From contig DDCQ01000035.1 in assembly GCA_002334915.1 (NCBI GenBank), positions 1 to 16,058 on the forward strand: 16,058 nt of DNA, written 5' to 3'. How positions within the stretch are numbered: the first letter of the stretch is position 1; every line of letters starts with the position of its first letter. Below, piece after piece: positions 1 to 7,954 of this stretch. The position numbers and the translations under genes are program-made. The DNA is from Porticoccaceae bacterium UBA2002. GTDB taxonomy: Bacteria > Pseudomonadota > Gammaproteobacteria > Pseudomonadales > Porticoccaceae. The notes beneath the pieces were generated by a model. The model was not told the origin of the DNA, searched no databases, and was given only the letters and a program-made list of their open reading frames with translations.

Positions 1-258
1 CGCGCGGTCAATCTGGCCAGCCGTTTGGAATCCTCTGCCGATAGCAATGAGATTTTGCTATCTGAGGATACTTATGGGCTGGTTCGAGACTCTATCCATT
101 GCATAAATAAGGGCGAGATAGCCATTAAGGGCTTTTCTGAGCCGGTCAAGGTCTACAGTGCTGTGGATCTGCACAAACACCTCAGCTCAGAATACCCACC
201 TAGGGAGCCAGTGGCAGACGATTCCTCGGAACAGCCGGCAACAGCAGACTATTCGTAA
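1..258 (+). CDS. Class III adenylate/guanylate cyclase, C-terminal fragment
   Basis: The reading frame is open from base 1 and stops at TAA 256-258, so this is the 3' end (85 codons) of a longer gene that starts to the left. The visible residues [10 protein letters not shown] followed by a stretch ending in [11 protein letters not shown] match the end of the class III nucleotide cyclase catalytic domain. The Asn4-x3-Arg8 pair corresponds to the Asn/Arg that stabilise the transition state in this family, so the active site is probably intact on this side. The glycine-rich strand after it ([13 protein letters not shown]) is the usual domain end. About 30 polar residues follow, a likely disordered tail. 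Substrate (ATP or GTP) and the N-terminal sensor domains cannot be judged because the metal-binding aspartates lie outside the window. The gene converges on gcvP and overlaps its stop by 10 bp. Confidence 0.85.
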   Translation, partial: RAVNLASRLESSADSNEILLSEDTYGLVRDSIHCINKGEIAIKGFSEPVKVYSAVDLHKHLSSEYPPREPVADDSSEQPATADYS

Positions 259-264
259 TCTGCT
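243..264. repeat. Imperfect palindrome over the cyclase/gcvP stop codons
   Basis: AGCAGA (243-248) and TCTGCT (259-264) are perfect inverted repeats. Inside them T250-A251 pairs with T256-A257, leaving a TTCG loop (252-255) and one C-A mismatch. The gcvP stop (TAG, 251-249 on the minus strand) and the cyclase stop (TAA, 256-258) both lie within it. No T-tract follows on either strand, so it is not a standard terminator, but it could fold in both transcripts. Confidence 0.4.
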
Positions 265-3110
265 ATCGACGGGCATGAACACACCAGATTGCGGTCGCCA
301 AATACATGATCCAGGCGCCCTACTGGTGGCCAATATTTACTGTAACGCAATGACTCCAGCGGATAGGCTGCCTGGCTGCGACTATAAGCCCGCGACCACT
401 GGTCGGCACTGACCATAGCGGCTGTATGAGGGGCGCCTGCCAGGGGGTTGTTGTCCACAGTGAACTTGCCGCTGGCCACCTGATCAATCTCCTGTTTGAT
501 AGCAATCATTGCATCACAGAAACGATCAAGCTCGGTTTTTGACTCGCTCTCTGTAGGCTCAATCATCAATGTACCAGCCACTGGGAATGACATGGTTGGT
601 GCATGAAAGCCAAAGTCGATCAGTCGCTTGGCTATATCATCAACACTAATGCCTATCTCATCTTTAATCGGCCGCACATCAAGAATACATTCGTGGGCTA
701 CACGGCCTTTGCTGCCGGTATACAGCACCTGATAATGGTTCTGCAGGCGATGGGCCATATAGTTGGCATTGAGTATGGCTACCTCTGTGGCCTGCTTAAG
801 TCCAGCGCGGCCCATCATGCGAATATACATCCAGGTAATGGGCAGAATACTGGCGCTACCATAGGGAGCGGCAGAAACCTGCGCGCCCTGACGGCTGCCA
901 TCTGCTGACTCTCTGGGCAGAAATGGCGCCAGATGTTCGCCTACACCGATGGGGCCCACACCTGGGCCGCCTCCGCCATGGGGAATACAGAATGTTTTGT
1001 GCAAATTAAGGTGCGACACATCGCCACCAAATTTGCCAGGCTGACACAGACCCACCATGGCATTGAGGTTAGCGCCATCTATATATACCTGACCTCCATG
1101 GTTATGCACAATGTCGCAAATCTCGGTAATACGCTCTTCGAACACGCCATGGGTCGAGGGGTAAGTCACCATAATGGCTGCCAGATTATCCGCATGGGCT
1201 GCCGCTTTGGCTCTGAGATCATCCACATCCACATTGCCCTGTTCATCGCACTTAACTACCACCACAGCCATACCACACATCTGTGCCGATGCAGGGTTGG
1301 TGCCATGAGCTGAACTGGGTATCAGGCAGATATTGCGCTCTGTGTCGCCGCGGCTTTCATGGTAGCCACGAATAGCCAGCAGTCCGGCATACTCGCCCTG
1401 GGATCCGGCATTGGGCTGCAGTGACATGGCGTCATAGCCAGTCGAGGCGCAGAGCATAGATTCCAGATCATCGATCATGGCGCGATAGCCTGTGGTCTGC
1501 TCGGCTGGGGCAAAGGGGTGGATATTGGCAAACTCGGGCCAGGTAATTGGAAGCATTTCTGCTGTGGCATTCAGTTTCATGGTGCAGGAACCAAGGGGTA
1601 TCATGGCGCGATCCAGGGCTATATCTTTATCTGACAACTTGCGCAGATAACGCAGCATCTCGGTCTCTGAATGATAGTGACTAAAGGTCGGGTGGGTCAG
1701 AAAGCTATCCTTGCGGATCAGGTTGCCCGGCAAGCCTTCGGCCTCTGCTTCCAAAAGTGCATCTACATCCAGATTATGGCTGCCGAGCAAAATATCCCAG
1801 AGTGCAACCACATCATCTGCACCAGTGGTTTCATCCAGCGACAGGCCAATGGTATGGGCATCGATCTGGCGCAGATTAATCTTTTGCTTCTGGGCGGCTT
1901 TAATCAGCGCCGCGGTTTTATCCCCTGTGTTAAGAGTCAATGTATCAAACCAGCTGTTATTAACCGCTGCCAAATCATGTTGTCTCAAGCCTTCCGCCAG
2001 CACCGAGGTCAGCAGATGCACACGCTGGGCTATACGCTTAAGTCCTCCGGGGCCATGATAGACAGCATACATACTGGCAATTACCGCCAGCAGAACCTGG
2101 GCTGTGCAAATATTAGAAGTCGCCTTCTCTCGGCGAATATGTTGCTCGCGAGTCTGCAGAGCCAATCTGTAGGCCGGCTCACCATTAGCGTCCTGAGAAA
2201 GACCCACCAGTCGGCCCGGCAGGTTGCGCTTATAGGCTTCGCGAGTAGCCATATAACCAGCATGGGGGCCGCCGTAACCCAGAGGCACACCAAAGCGCTG
2301 GGTTGAACCAATAGCCACATCGGCACCCAGGGTGCCGGGAGACTCAAGCATTACCAGGCTAAGAATATCGGCTGCCATTACTACCAGGCCCTTATTGTCC
2401 TGAATATGCTGAATAATATCCCGGTAATCTCTCACCTCGCCACTGGCCCCAGGATACTGCAGCAGAGCGCCAAAGGCCTCGCCCTCAAATTGATCTGGCT
2501 CACCCACTAACACATCAATGCCCATAGGCTCGGCGCGGGTTTTAATAACCTCAATGGTCTGGGGCAGACAGTCGGCATCGACTAAAAAGCGTGTGGATTT
2601 TGATTTGGACATGCGCTGGCACAGGGCCATGGCTTCGGCCGCGGCAGTGCCCTCGTCGAGCATGGAGGCATTGGCCATCTCCATACCCGTGAGATCTGTG
2701 ATCATGGTCTGGAAATTAATCAGCGCTTCCAGACGTCCTTGAGAAATCTCTGGCTGATAGGGAGTATAGGCGGTGTACCAGGCGGGGTTTTCCAGGATAT
2801 TGCACTGAATTACATTGGGTGTGATGGTGCCGTAATAACCCTGACCTATATAGTTTTTAAATACCTGATTAAGCTCGGCCATCTGCCGCAACTCGGCCAG
2901 CGCCTGCACCTCGGTACAGCTATCAACAATATCCAGCGCCTCGGTCATAGCAATAGCTTCGGGCACTACCTGAGTGGTCAGTTCGGCCAGATTACTGCAG
3001 CCCAGTGCCGCCAGCATGGCCTGTTGCTCGTCTGCACTAGGACCAATATGACGGGCCACAAACTCTGCGGCATTCTCCAGGTCGGCGAAGGTGCGTTTCT
3101 TTTGTAACAT
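249..3110 (-). CDS. gcvP: Glycine dehydrogenase (decarboxylating), P protein of the glycine cleavage system
   Basis: This is the PLP-dependent P protein, which decarboxylates glycine and passes the aminomethyl group to lipoyl-GcvH. It has 953 residues from the ATG at 3110 (E. coli has 957) and is a single fused chain with both the N-terminal and C-terminal halves of the P-protein fold. The PLP lysine lies in HLNLHKTF at K705, followed by the glycine-rich loop GGGGPG. The N-terminus ([13 protein letters not shown]) and the C-terminus ([16 protein letters not shown]) are both full family ends, so the gene is intact. An upstream in-frame TTG at 3137 is rejected: the ATG at 3110 has GGAG eight bases upstream and begins where relatives begin. 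It follows gcvT with a 27-bp gap and is presumably cotranscribed. gcvH, which often sits between these genes, is absent. Confidence 0.98.
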   Translation of the reverse strand: MLQKKRTFADLENAAEFVARHIGPSADEQQAMLAALGCSNLAELTTQVVPEAIAMTEALDIVDSCTEVQALAELRQMAELNQVFKNYIGQGYYGTITPNVIQCNILENPAWYTAYTPYQPEISQGRLEALINFQTMITDLTGMEMANASMLDEGTAAAEAMALCQRMSKSKSTRFLVDADCLPQTIEVIKTRAEPMGIDVLVGEPDQFEGEAFGALLQYPGASGEVRDYRDIIQHIQDNKGLVVMAADILSLVMLESPGTLGADVAIGSTQRFGVPLGYGGPHAGYMATREAYKRNLPGRLVGLSQDANGEPAYRLALQTREQHIRREKATSNICTAQVLLAVIASMYAVYHGPGGLKRIAQRVHLLTSVLAEGLRQHDLAAVNNSWFDTLTLNTGDKTAALIKAAQKQKINLRQIDAHTIGLSLDETTGADDVVALWDILLGSHNLDVDALLEAEAEGLPGNLIRKDSFLTHPTFSHYHSETEMLRYLRKLSDKDIALDRAMIPLGSCTMKLNATAEMLPITWPEFANIHPFAPAEQTTGYRAMIDDLESMLCASTGYDAMSLQPNAGSQGEYAGLLAIRGYHESRGDTERNICLIPSSAHGTNPASAQMCGMAVVVVKCDEQGNVDVDDLRAKAAAHADNLAAIMVTYPSTHGVFEERITEICDIVHNHGGQVYIDGANLNAMVGLCQPGKFGGDVSHLNLHKTFCIPHGGGGPGVGPIGVGEHLAPFLPRESADGSRQGAQVSAAPYGSASILPITWMYIRMMGRAGLKQATEVAILNANYMAHRLQNHYQVLYTGSKGRVAHECILDVRPIKDEIGISVDDIAKRLIDFGFHAPTMSFPVAGTLMIEPTESESKTELDRFCDAMIAIKQEIDQVASGKFTVDNNPLAGAPHTAAMVSADQWSRAYSRSQAAYPLESLRYSKYWPPVGRLDHVFGDRNLVCSCPSIADYE

Positions 3111-3137
3111 TAACCAGACTCCAATAATAAGTGGCAA

Positions 3138-4259
3138 TTAACCGCGAAAATAACGTTGCTGAACCAGTGGCATTTTGGTCACAGTAATGGGCCGCTCTTT
3201 GCCACGAACCAGGGCATTGAGCTGGGTACCAACGGCTGATAAATGGGTGGGCACATAACCCATAGCTATAGGCGCCTGCAATGTAGGGCCAAAGCCACCA
3301 CTGGTAATCTGGCCAACCACTGCGCCCTGCTGATCAATAATCTCTGCGCCCTCCCGCACTGGCGCACGCCCCTCGACAATAAAACCAACGCGCTTTTTTG
3401 CTACGCCATTGGCCAGCTGATCGAGAATAATATCGGCGCCAAGAAAGCCTCCTGCTCTGGCGCCATCGGAGCGGCGGGATTTGCTGATGCACCAGGATAT
3501 GCTGGCCTCTACAGGAGAGGTCTCTGGGCTTAAATCATGGCCGTAGAGACAGAGCCCTGCTTCCAGCCGCAGAGAGTCTCTGGCACCCAGGCCAATCCAT
3601 TTGACTGAGCTGTGGGCGAGCAATAGCTCTGCCAGAGCACGTGCATCTGCGGCAGCCACAGAAATTTCAAAGCCATCTTCACCGGTATAGCCAGATCTGG
3701 TGACATAGCAGTCCATACCATCAATACTGACTCGGCAACCATGCATAAATACCAGGCTATTTGCCTCTGGCGCCAGTTCAGCCATTACCTCTTTGGCAGC
3801 CAGCCCCTGCAGGGCCAGCAGCTGGCGATGTCCAAAATAGTTAATGTCCAGACCGACGAGGTGTTCGCGCAAATGGGCGATATCCTGTTCTTTGCAGGCG
3901 GCATTCACCACCAGAAAAAAACTGTTCTCTGACCAGCGGGTAACAATTAGATCATCAGAAATTCCACCGCTCTGGGTAGTAAAGATGGCATAGGTTTGCT
4001 GATTGATCTGCAGAGACTCCAGATCGACGGGCATTAATTTCTCTAATGCCAGTGCCGCGCCCTCTCCACTGACCAGTACCTGACCCATATGAGAGACATC
4101 AAACAGACCCGCATTGTCTCTGCAGTGCAGATGCTCTTGCATAATACCTTCGGAATACTGCACAGGCATCAGATAGCCGACGAAAGGCACCATCTTGCCG
4201 CCGGCAGCTATATGCTGGTCGTAGAATTCGGTGTGCTTTAAATCAGTATTTTCAGGCAT
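3138..4259 (-). CDS. gcvT: Aminomethyltransferase, T protein of the glycine cleavage system
   Basis: GcvT transfers the methylene carbon from aminomethyl-lipoyl-GcvH to tetrahydrofolate, releasing ammonia and 5,10-methylene-THF. It has 373 residues, normal for the family (E. coli about 364). The N-terminal motifs KMVPFVGY, MPVQYSEGI and AGLFDVSHMGQ are diagnostic. GGISDDLIV carries the conserved acidic pair D102/D103, matching the catalytic Asp101 of E. coli. The C-terminal GFGPTLQAPIAMGYVP is also typical. The start is the ATG at 4259. No convincing Shine-Dalgarno sequence precedes it; the leader there carries two AGCGTC copies instead. It is the first gene of a gcvT-gcvP pair and is divergent from a LysR-type regulator. 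Confidence 0.97.
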   Translation of the reverse strand: MPENTDLKHTEFYDQHIAAGGKMVPFVGYLMPVQYSEGIMQEHLHCRDNAGLFDVSHMGQVLVSGEGAALALEKLMPVDLESLQINQQTYAIFTTQSGGISDDLIVTRWSENSFFLVVNAACKEQDIAHLREHLVGLDINYFGHRQLLALQGLAAKEVMAELAPEANSLVFMHGCRVSIDGMDCYVTRSGYTGEDGFEISVAAADARALAELLLAHSSVKWIGLGARDSLRLEAGLCLYGHDLSPETSPVEASISWCISKSRRSDGARAGGFLGADIILDQLANGVAKKRVGFIVEGRAPVREGAEIIDQQGAVVGQITSGGFGPTLQAPIAMGYVPTHLSAVGTQLNALVRGKERPITVTKMPLVQQRYFRG

Positions 4260-4264
4260 TGCTA

Positions 4265-4280
4265 GACGCTTTTTGACGCT
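4265..4280 (-). repeat. Tandem AGCGTC copies in the gcvT leader
   Basis: The minus strand reads AGCGTC AAAA AGCGTC, two identical hexamers with a 10-bp period (4280-4275 and 4270-4265). They lie between the predicted transcription start near 4285 and the gcvT start codon at 4259. One helical-turn spacing places both copies on the same DNA face, which would suit a protein site, but chance is possible for hexamers. Confidence 0.4.
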
Positions 4281-4291
4281 AATAGACTGGA

Positions 4292-4320
4292 ATAATAGAG
4301 CCTCGACTACAATTTGTTAA
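4292..4320 (-). promoter_or_regulatory. Candidate sigma-70 promoter of gcvTP
   Basis: On the minus strand, TTAACA (4320-4315; five of six to TTGACA) and TATTAT (4297-4292) are separated by exactly 17 bp. Transcription would start near 4285, giving a leader of about 26 nt before gcvT. That is far too short for a glycine riboswitch. The -35 box lies only 10 bp from the divergent lysR -10 box, so the two promoters must influence each other. Assigned by eye. Confidence 0.55.
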
Positions 4321-4329
4321 ATTAATAGC

Positions 4330-4335
4330 TATAAT
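4330..4335 (+). promoter_or_regulatory. Candidate -10 box for the LysR-type regulator gene
   Basis: A perfect TATAAT lies 35 bp before the ATG at 4370. No good -35 box is found at 16-18 bp; TTGTTA at 4314-4319 is only 10 bp away. This pattern would fit an activator-dependent or weak promoter. The predicted start near 4342 falls inside the dyad at 4338-4360. Confidence 0.45.
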
Positions 4336-4337
4336 GC

Positions 4338-4360
4338 ATGTATTAATATTCTAAATACAT
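4338..4360. promoter_or_regulatory. Operator-like inverted repeat upstream of the LysR-type regulator
   Basis: ATGTATT (4338-4344) and AATACAT (4354-4360) form a perfect 7-bp inverted repeat around a 9-bp centre. The pair T4343 and A4355 gives the T-N11-A arrangement described for LysR-type regulator sites. The dyad begins just after the TATAAT box and ends immediately before the AGG at 4361-4363 that probably serves as ribosome binding site. A direct repeat ATTAATA (4321-4327 and 4342-4348, 21 bp apart) overlaps it. Negative autoregulation by the adjacent gene product is the likely role, by inference. Confidence 0.5.
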
Positions 4361-4369
4361 AGGTGCGCT

Positions 4370-5224
4370 ATGAAAAATCTGCCCATGGAGTTGCTTAGAG
4401 CCTTTGTCTCTGTGGCCCAGCTTGGCAGCTTTACTAAAGCCGGTGAAATACTCGGCAGGTCGCAACCGGCAGTCAGTCTGCAGATACAGCGCCTGGAAGA
4501 ATTGGTGGACGAGACATTATTTACCCGCAACGGCAGAAGCCTGGAACTCAGCGAAGCTGGTAACAGCCTCTATGGTTATGCCAATCAAATTCTATCCTTA
4601 AATGATCTGGCCATTAGCGAGCTATCAAAAAGTGCCGTTTCAGGGAAAATCCGCCTGGGTATTCCCAGCGAATTTGCCACTATATTGCTACCAAAAATTG
4701 TAAGCCGTTTTGCCAGCGCCTACCCCAATATCACATTGGAAGTAAACTGTGAGTTAAGTAAAAACCTGCTATCCAAGGCTGGCAAGCAGAACCATGACTT
4801 GATTCTTGCGCTGGAGGACAACCCATCTAAAACCTGGTCCGATCTGGTGAAAACCGATGATCTGGTCTGGGTCTGCAGCGCCGATCACAGTATCCAGAAA
4901 GCGCCCATAGTACCGCTGATTGCCGCGGCCGAAGGCTGCATCTACAGACAGAGAGCCACTGGCATGCTAGATCAGATACAGCAACCCTGGCAGATTGTTT
5001 ATACCATTCCAGATTTAAGTGGCATACAGCAGGCGATTCAGGAGGGGCTGGGAGTGACCGTGCTGGCCAAGAGCACAGTGCCAGAAAATCTAAGAATACT
5101 GCCACCATCGTCTCGTTTTCCAGATCTGGGCAAGGTTGGTATTAGTTTGCTGGCTTCAAAGCGCCGCGCTAATAATGAGGCGGTCCACCTGCTCACTGAG
5201 TTTTTAAAAACCAGCCTTACATAA
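4370..5224 (+). CDS. LysR-family transcriptional regulator
   Basis: This 284-residue protein has the standard LysR layout. An N-terminal winged helix-turn-helix covers about residues 5-64, with SFTKAGEILGRSQPAVSLQIQRLEE around 20-44 (cited here as landmarks S20 and E44), followed by the linker helix. A periplasmic-binding-like effector domain spans about 90-282, starting KIRLGIPSEFA. The helix-turn-helix resembles the LrhA/HexA branch more than GcvA, so it should not be called gcvA on position alone. It is divergent from gcvTP across 110 bp, the classic layout in which a LysR protein controls both itself and its neighbour; control of glycine cleavage is inference. The start ATG has AGG six bases upstream. 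It ends 47 bp before the convergent queF stop. Confidence 0.93.
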   Translation: MKNLPMELLRAFVSVAQLGSFTKAGEILGRSQPAVSLQIQRLEELVDETLFTRNGRSLELSEAGNSLYGYANQILSLNDLAISELSKSAVSGKIRLGIPSEFATILLPKIVSRFASAYPNITLEVNCELSKNLLSKAGKQNHDLILALEDNPSKTWSDLVKTDDLVWVCSADHSIQKAPIVPLIAAAEGCIYRQRATGMLDQIQQPWQIVYTIPDLSGIQQAIQEGLGVTVLAKSTVPENLRILPPSSRFPDLGKVGISLLASKRRANNEAVHLLTEFLKTSLT

Positions 5225-5271
5225 CAGCCTCTGTCAACTGGCTAATAGGCACTGCTGGCTTTCAGCTATGG

Positions 5272-6093
5272 CTACTGACGCACCTGGCGGTAGCTGGGCG
5301 GCATGGTCTGCACCGTGCTACGAAAAGGGTTGATATCCAAACCACCGCGGCGCATATAGCGGGCATAGACACTCAACTCTGTGGGTGCACAGCGCTGCAG
5401 TATATCGGTAAAGATTTTCTCGACACATTGCTCATGAAAATCCTGGTGCTGGCGAAACGAAACTATATATTTTAGTAACCCTGCCCTGTCAATTGCCGGC
5501 CCTGTGTAACTAATATACACAGAGGCCCAATCAGGTTGGTCGGTAACCGGACAGTTGGTTTTTAGCAGATGAGAATAGACAATTTCAGTGACTGTAGAAT
5601 CAGTGTCGGCTGACAAAAATTCCGGTTCTGGTTGATAGTTGTCTATGGCCAGTGACTGCTGGTCGATACAGATGCCATCGGGCTCTGAAATCGGCTTAAA
5701 GCCGTTGTACTCAGCTATCTCATAGAGCACAACATCAACACTGGCGTCGGTAACTGAAGACAGGTCAGCACTCAATATCTCACTGACTTCCTCCATGGAG
5801 CCAAACTGGGTCTGAATAAACGAGTTGAGATATAGCTTAAATGACTTGGACTCAACAATGGCACTGCTGGTGCAGGGAAATATAAATTCCCCAATAGCCA
5901 GCTGCGGCAAGCCATCCGGATTTAACCAGGAAATCTCAAAGGCAGTCCAGAGGTCTACACCCACAAATGGCAGTGTTGCGCTGTTATCAGCGCCACGCGC
6001 TTTGCTGCGGGGAATGGGATACAGCAGCGACGCATCGTACTGATCACTATAGCCAGTATCTTTACCCAGCCCTGTATCTGAATAATCTGCCAT
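5272..6093 (-). CDS. queF: NADPH-dependent 7-cyano-7-deazaguanine (preQ0) reductase, two-domain type
   Basis: QueF reduces the nitrile of preQ0 to preQ1, the base inserted into tRNA on the queuosine pathway, in the cytoplasm. It has 273 residues, close to the 282 of the E. coli two-domain (YqcD-type) enzyme. The N-terminal half carries the QueF motif ESKSFKLY (E81-Y88). The catalytic pair is C181 (in TNCPVTDQPDW) and D188, with the same spacing as Cys190/Asp197 in E. coli, and H220-E221 match His229/Glu230. All key residues are present. The N-terminus (YDASLLYPIPRS) matches relatives, which fixes the start. Its ATG overlaps the stop of the upstream permease as TAATG, so translation is probably coupled and it is likely transcribed with yadG-yadH. 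Confidence 0.96.
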   Translation of the reverse strand: MADYSDTGLGKDTGYSDQYDASLLYPIPRSKARGADNSATLPFVGVDLWTAFEISWLNPDGLPQLAIGEFIFPCTSSAIVESKSFKLYLNSFIQTQFGSMEEVSEILSADLSSVTDASVDVVLYEIAEYNGFKPISEPDGICIDQQSLAIDNYQPEPEFLSADTDSTVTEIVYSHLLKTNCPVTDQPDWASVYISYTGPAIDRAGLLKYIVSFRQHQDFHEQCVEKIFTDILQRCAPTELSVYARYMRRGGLDINPFRSTVQTMPPSYRQVRQ

Positions 6094-6866
6094 TAGCTGC
6101 GCAACCTGCTGCCCTTCTCCAGCAGTCGCAACGCTACGCCAAATAGCACCACAGAGAACAGTCCCACCATTATAAACGACCAGGCGACATTGATATCTGT
6201 GATGCCTACCATTCCGTAGCGAAAGGCATTGACCATATAGAGTATTGGGTTAATCAGCGATACTGAGCCCCAGAAGTCGCCAAGCATATCGGTGGAATAA
6301 AATACTCCGCCCAGATAGATCAATGGTGTTAAAACAAAGGTGGGGATAATAGAAATATCGTCAAAGCTGCCGGCAAAAATGGCATTAATCAAGCCAGCCA
6401 GACTAAACATCAATGAGGTCATCAACACAATGCCAATGGTTATGGGCAGGCTGTGCAGACTAAAGTCGGCAAAGTACAGCGACAGCAATGTCACCATAGC
6501 GCCCACACCCAATCCGCGACTCATACCGCCGACCACATAGCCGAGCAAAATAATCCAGTTGGGGGTTGGCGACACCAGCAACTCTTCAATATTACGCTGG
6601 AATTTAGAGCCGTAAAAAGACGACACCACATTGGAGTAAGAGTTGGTAATTACCGACATCATTATCAATCCCGGCGCCACAAACTGAATATAGGGCAGCT
6701 CTGACATCTCGCCGATACGCGAGCCAATCAGTCGGCCAAAAATCACAAAATAAAGCACGATGGTAATAATTGGCGGCACCAGAGTCTGGGGCCAGATACG
6801 CAGAAAGCGATGAATTTCGCGACGCACAATGGTGCTAAAAGCAATCCACTTTTGGCTATTATTCAT
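6093..6866 (-). CDS. yadH: ABC-2 type transporter permease, YadH-like
   Basis: This 257-residue inner-membrane protein closely resembles E. coli YadH (256 residues). The N-terminal amphipathic segment RFLRIWPQTLVPP, the segment GLIMMSVITNSYSNVVSSF, the cytoplasmic KFQRNIEELLVSP and the FDDISIIPTFVLTPLIYLG region all match the family. About six membrane segments follow the ABC2_membrane pattern. The start is the ATG at 6866 rather than an upstream codon at 6902: AGGAG sits seven bases before 6866 and the N-terminus then aligns with YadH. It overlaps the ATPase gene by 8 bp (ATGAATAA) and is coupled to queF by TAATG. The substrate is unknown, as it is for YadGH; export is the usual direction for this class. 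Confidence 0.92.
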   Translation of the reverse strand: MNNSQKWIAFSTIVRREIHRFLRIWPQTLVPPIITIVLYFVIFGRLIGSRIGEMSELPYIQFVAPGLIMMSVITNSYSNVVSSFYGSKFQRNIEELLVSPTPNWIILLGYVVGGMSRGLGVGAMVTLLSLYFADFSLHSLPITIGIVLMTSLMFSLAGLINAIFAGSFDDISIIPTFVLTPLIYLGGVFYSTDMLGDFWGSVSLINPILYMVNAFRYGMVGITDINVAWSFIMVGLFSVVLFGVALRLLEKGSRLRS

Positions 6867-7806
6867 GGTCGTTCTCCTGCAGGTTTTTCTCCACCAGATC
6901 AAAGAAAAGTTCCTCTAATCGATTGCTCTTATTGCGCATGCTCAACACATGGATGCCCTGCTCGGTCAGCGCCGCAAACAGCTTATTCACTGACTGGGAT
7001 TTATCAATGGCCACCTCCAGACTATGGTCGTCGACCATCGTCAGCGGATAACCCTCAACCTCGGGGCAGCTATCCAGCGCCTCGCGGGTATCCAATACAA
7101 AGGTCTCCTTATTGAGCTGCTTTAATAACTCTCGGATACTGGTGTTTTTAACAATCTGACCATGATCAATAATGGCAATATTGCGACACAGGCTCTCAGC
7201 CTCTTCCAGATAATGGGTGGTCAAAATAATAGTGGTGCCCTGGCGATTGATCTCCTGAAGAAACTCCCACATTGAGCGGCGCAGTTCTATATCCACGCCA
7301 GCAGTAGGCTCGTCGAGTACCAGCAATCTGGGTTCATGAATCAGCGCCCGGGCAATCATCAGTCGGCGTTTCATGCCTCCGGAAAGAGTTCGCGACGGCG
7401 TATCGCGCTTGTCCCACAGCGCCAGCTGCTTGAGATATTTCTCGGCACGCTCATAGGCAACCTTGGAGGGAATGCCATAGTAGCCCGCCTGGTTAACCAG
7501 AATATCAATGGGCTTTTCAAACTGATTAAAGTTAAATTCCTGGGGCACCACGCCAACAAACTGTTTTGCAGTACTAAAATCCTGGTCTATATCATGGCCA
7601 AATACTCTGACCGAACCGCTGGTCTTGCGCACCAGAGAACAGATAATGCCGATGGTTGTGGACTTACCAGCACCATTGGGCCCAAGCAGGGCAAAGAAGT
7701 CACCGGGAGCCACATTCAGATCAATCGACTTCAGGGCCTGAAAGCCACCCTCATAGGTTTTACTAAGCTGACTAATCGCCAGAGCTGGCTCGCTTTGCTG
7801 TTTCAA
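6859..7806 (-). CDS. yadG: ABC transporter ATP-binding protein, YadG-like
   Basis: This is the ATPase partner of the adjacent permease, 315 residues (E. coli YadG about 308). The Walker A motif GPNGAGKS spans 42-49. The signature LSGGMKRRLMIARAL is followed by LLVLDEPTAGVD (Walker B and D-loop), and the switch histidine lies in LTTHYLEEAE. A C-terminal extension of about 80 residues ends with NKSNRLEELF, a feature of this subfamily. There is no in-frame ATG near the N-terminus; a TAG stop lies just upstream of the frame, and the most plausible start is the TTG at 7806 (KQQSEPALAI follows). Only a weak GGA precedes it. It is the first gene of yadG-yadH-queF. Confidence 0.93.
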   Translation of the reverse strand: MKQQSEPALAISQLSKTYEGGFQALKSIDLNVAPGDFFALLGPNGAGKSTTIGIICSLVRKTSGSVRVFGHDIDQDFSTAKQFVGVVPQEFNFNQFEKPIDILVNQAGYYGIPSKVAYERAEKYLKQLALWDKRDTPSRTLSGGMKRRLMIARALIHEPRLLVLDEPTAGVDIELRRSMWEFLQEINRQGTTIILTTHYLEEAESLCRNIAIIDHGQIVKNTSIRELLKQLNKETFVLDTREALDSCPEVEGYPLTMVDDHSLEVAIDKSQSVNKLFAALTEQGIHVLSMRNKSNRLEELFFDLVEKNLQENDHE

Positions 7807-7844
7807 ATGAATGCATCCAAATAGGTTGTTGGTTTCAATCTATC

Positions 7845-7873
7845 ATTGTATCTCGGGCGCAAAATTTTGTCTG
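7845..7873 (-). promoter_or_regulatory. Candidate promoter for yadG-yadH-queF
   Basis: On the minus strand, CAGACA (7873-7868; four of six to consensus) and TACAAT (7850-7845; five of six) are separated by 17 bp. This gives a start near 7838 and a leader of about 30 nt before the TTG at 7806. The 148-bp gap 7807-7954 between the divergent genes holds no other clear structure; a CATAAT at 7917-7922 could be the -10 box of the rightward DUF2062 gene but lacks a good -35. Confidence 0.35.
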
Positions 7874-7954
7874 GTTTTAAGGGCGTTTTACACTGGTTAC
7901 AAAAAAATATTGCGGGCATAATAGCCGCAGTCGCTGACCTGAAAAAGAAACTCT

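Noticed and set aside
1671..2306. A 211-codon open frame on the plus strand, opposite gcvP
   Set aside because: It lies wholly antisense to a complete, strongly conserved gcvP and its translation resembles no protein family; long antisense frames are common opposite such genes.
4260..4369. Possible glycine riboswitch upstream of gcvT
   Set aside because: Only 110 bp are available and the predicted leader is about 26 nt; no paired aptamer core is seen.
4370..5224. Naming the LysR-type regulator gcvA
   Set aside because: Position next to gcvTP is suggestive, but the DNA-binding domain looks closer to the LrhA/HexA branch, and no target has been shown.
5200..5271. Possible terminator for queF or the LysR gene in their 47-bp convergent gap
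   Set aside because: Only a 7-bp stem with a loop near 40 nt can be drawn before a short T run on the minus strand, and nothing on the plus strand; too weak to call.
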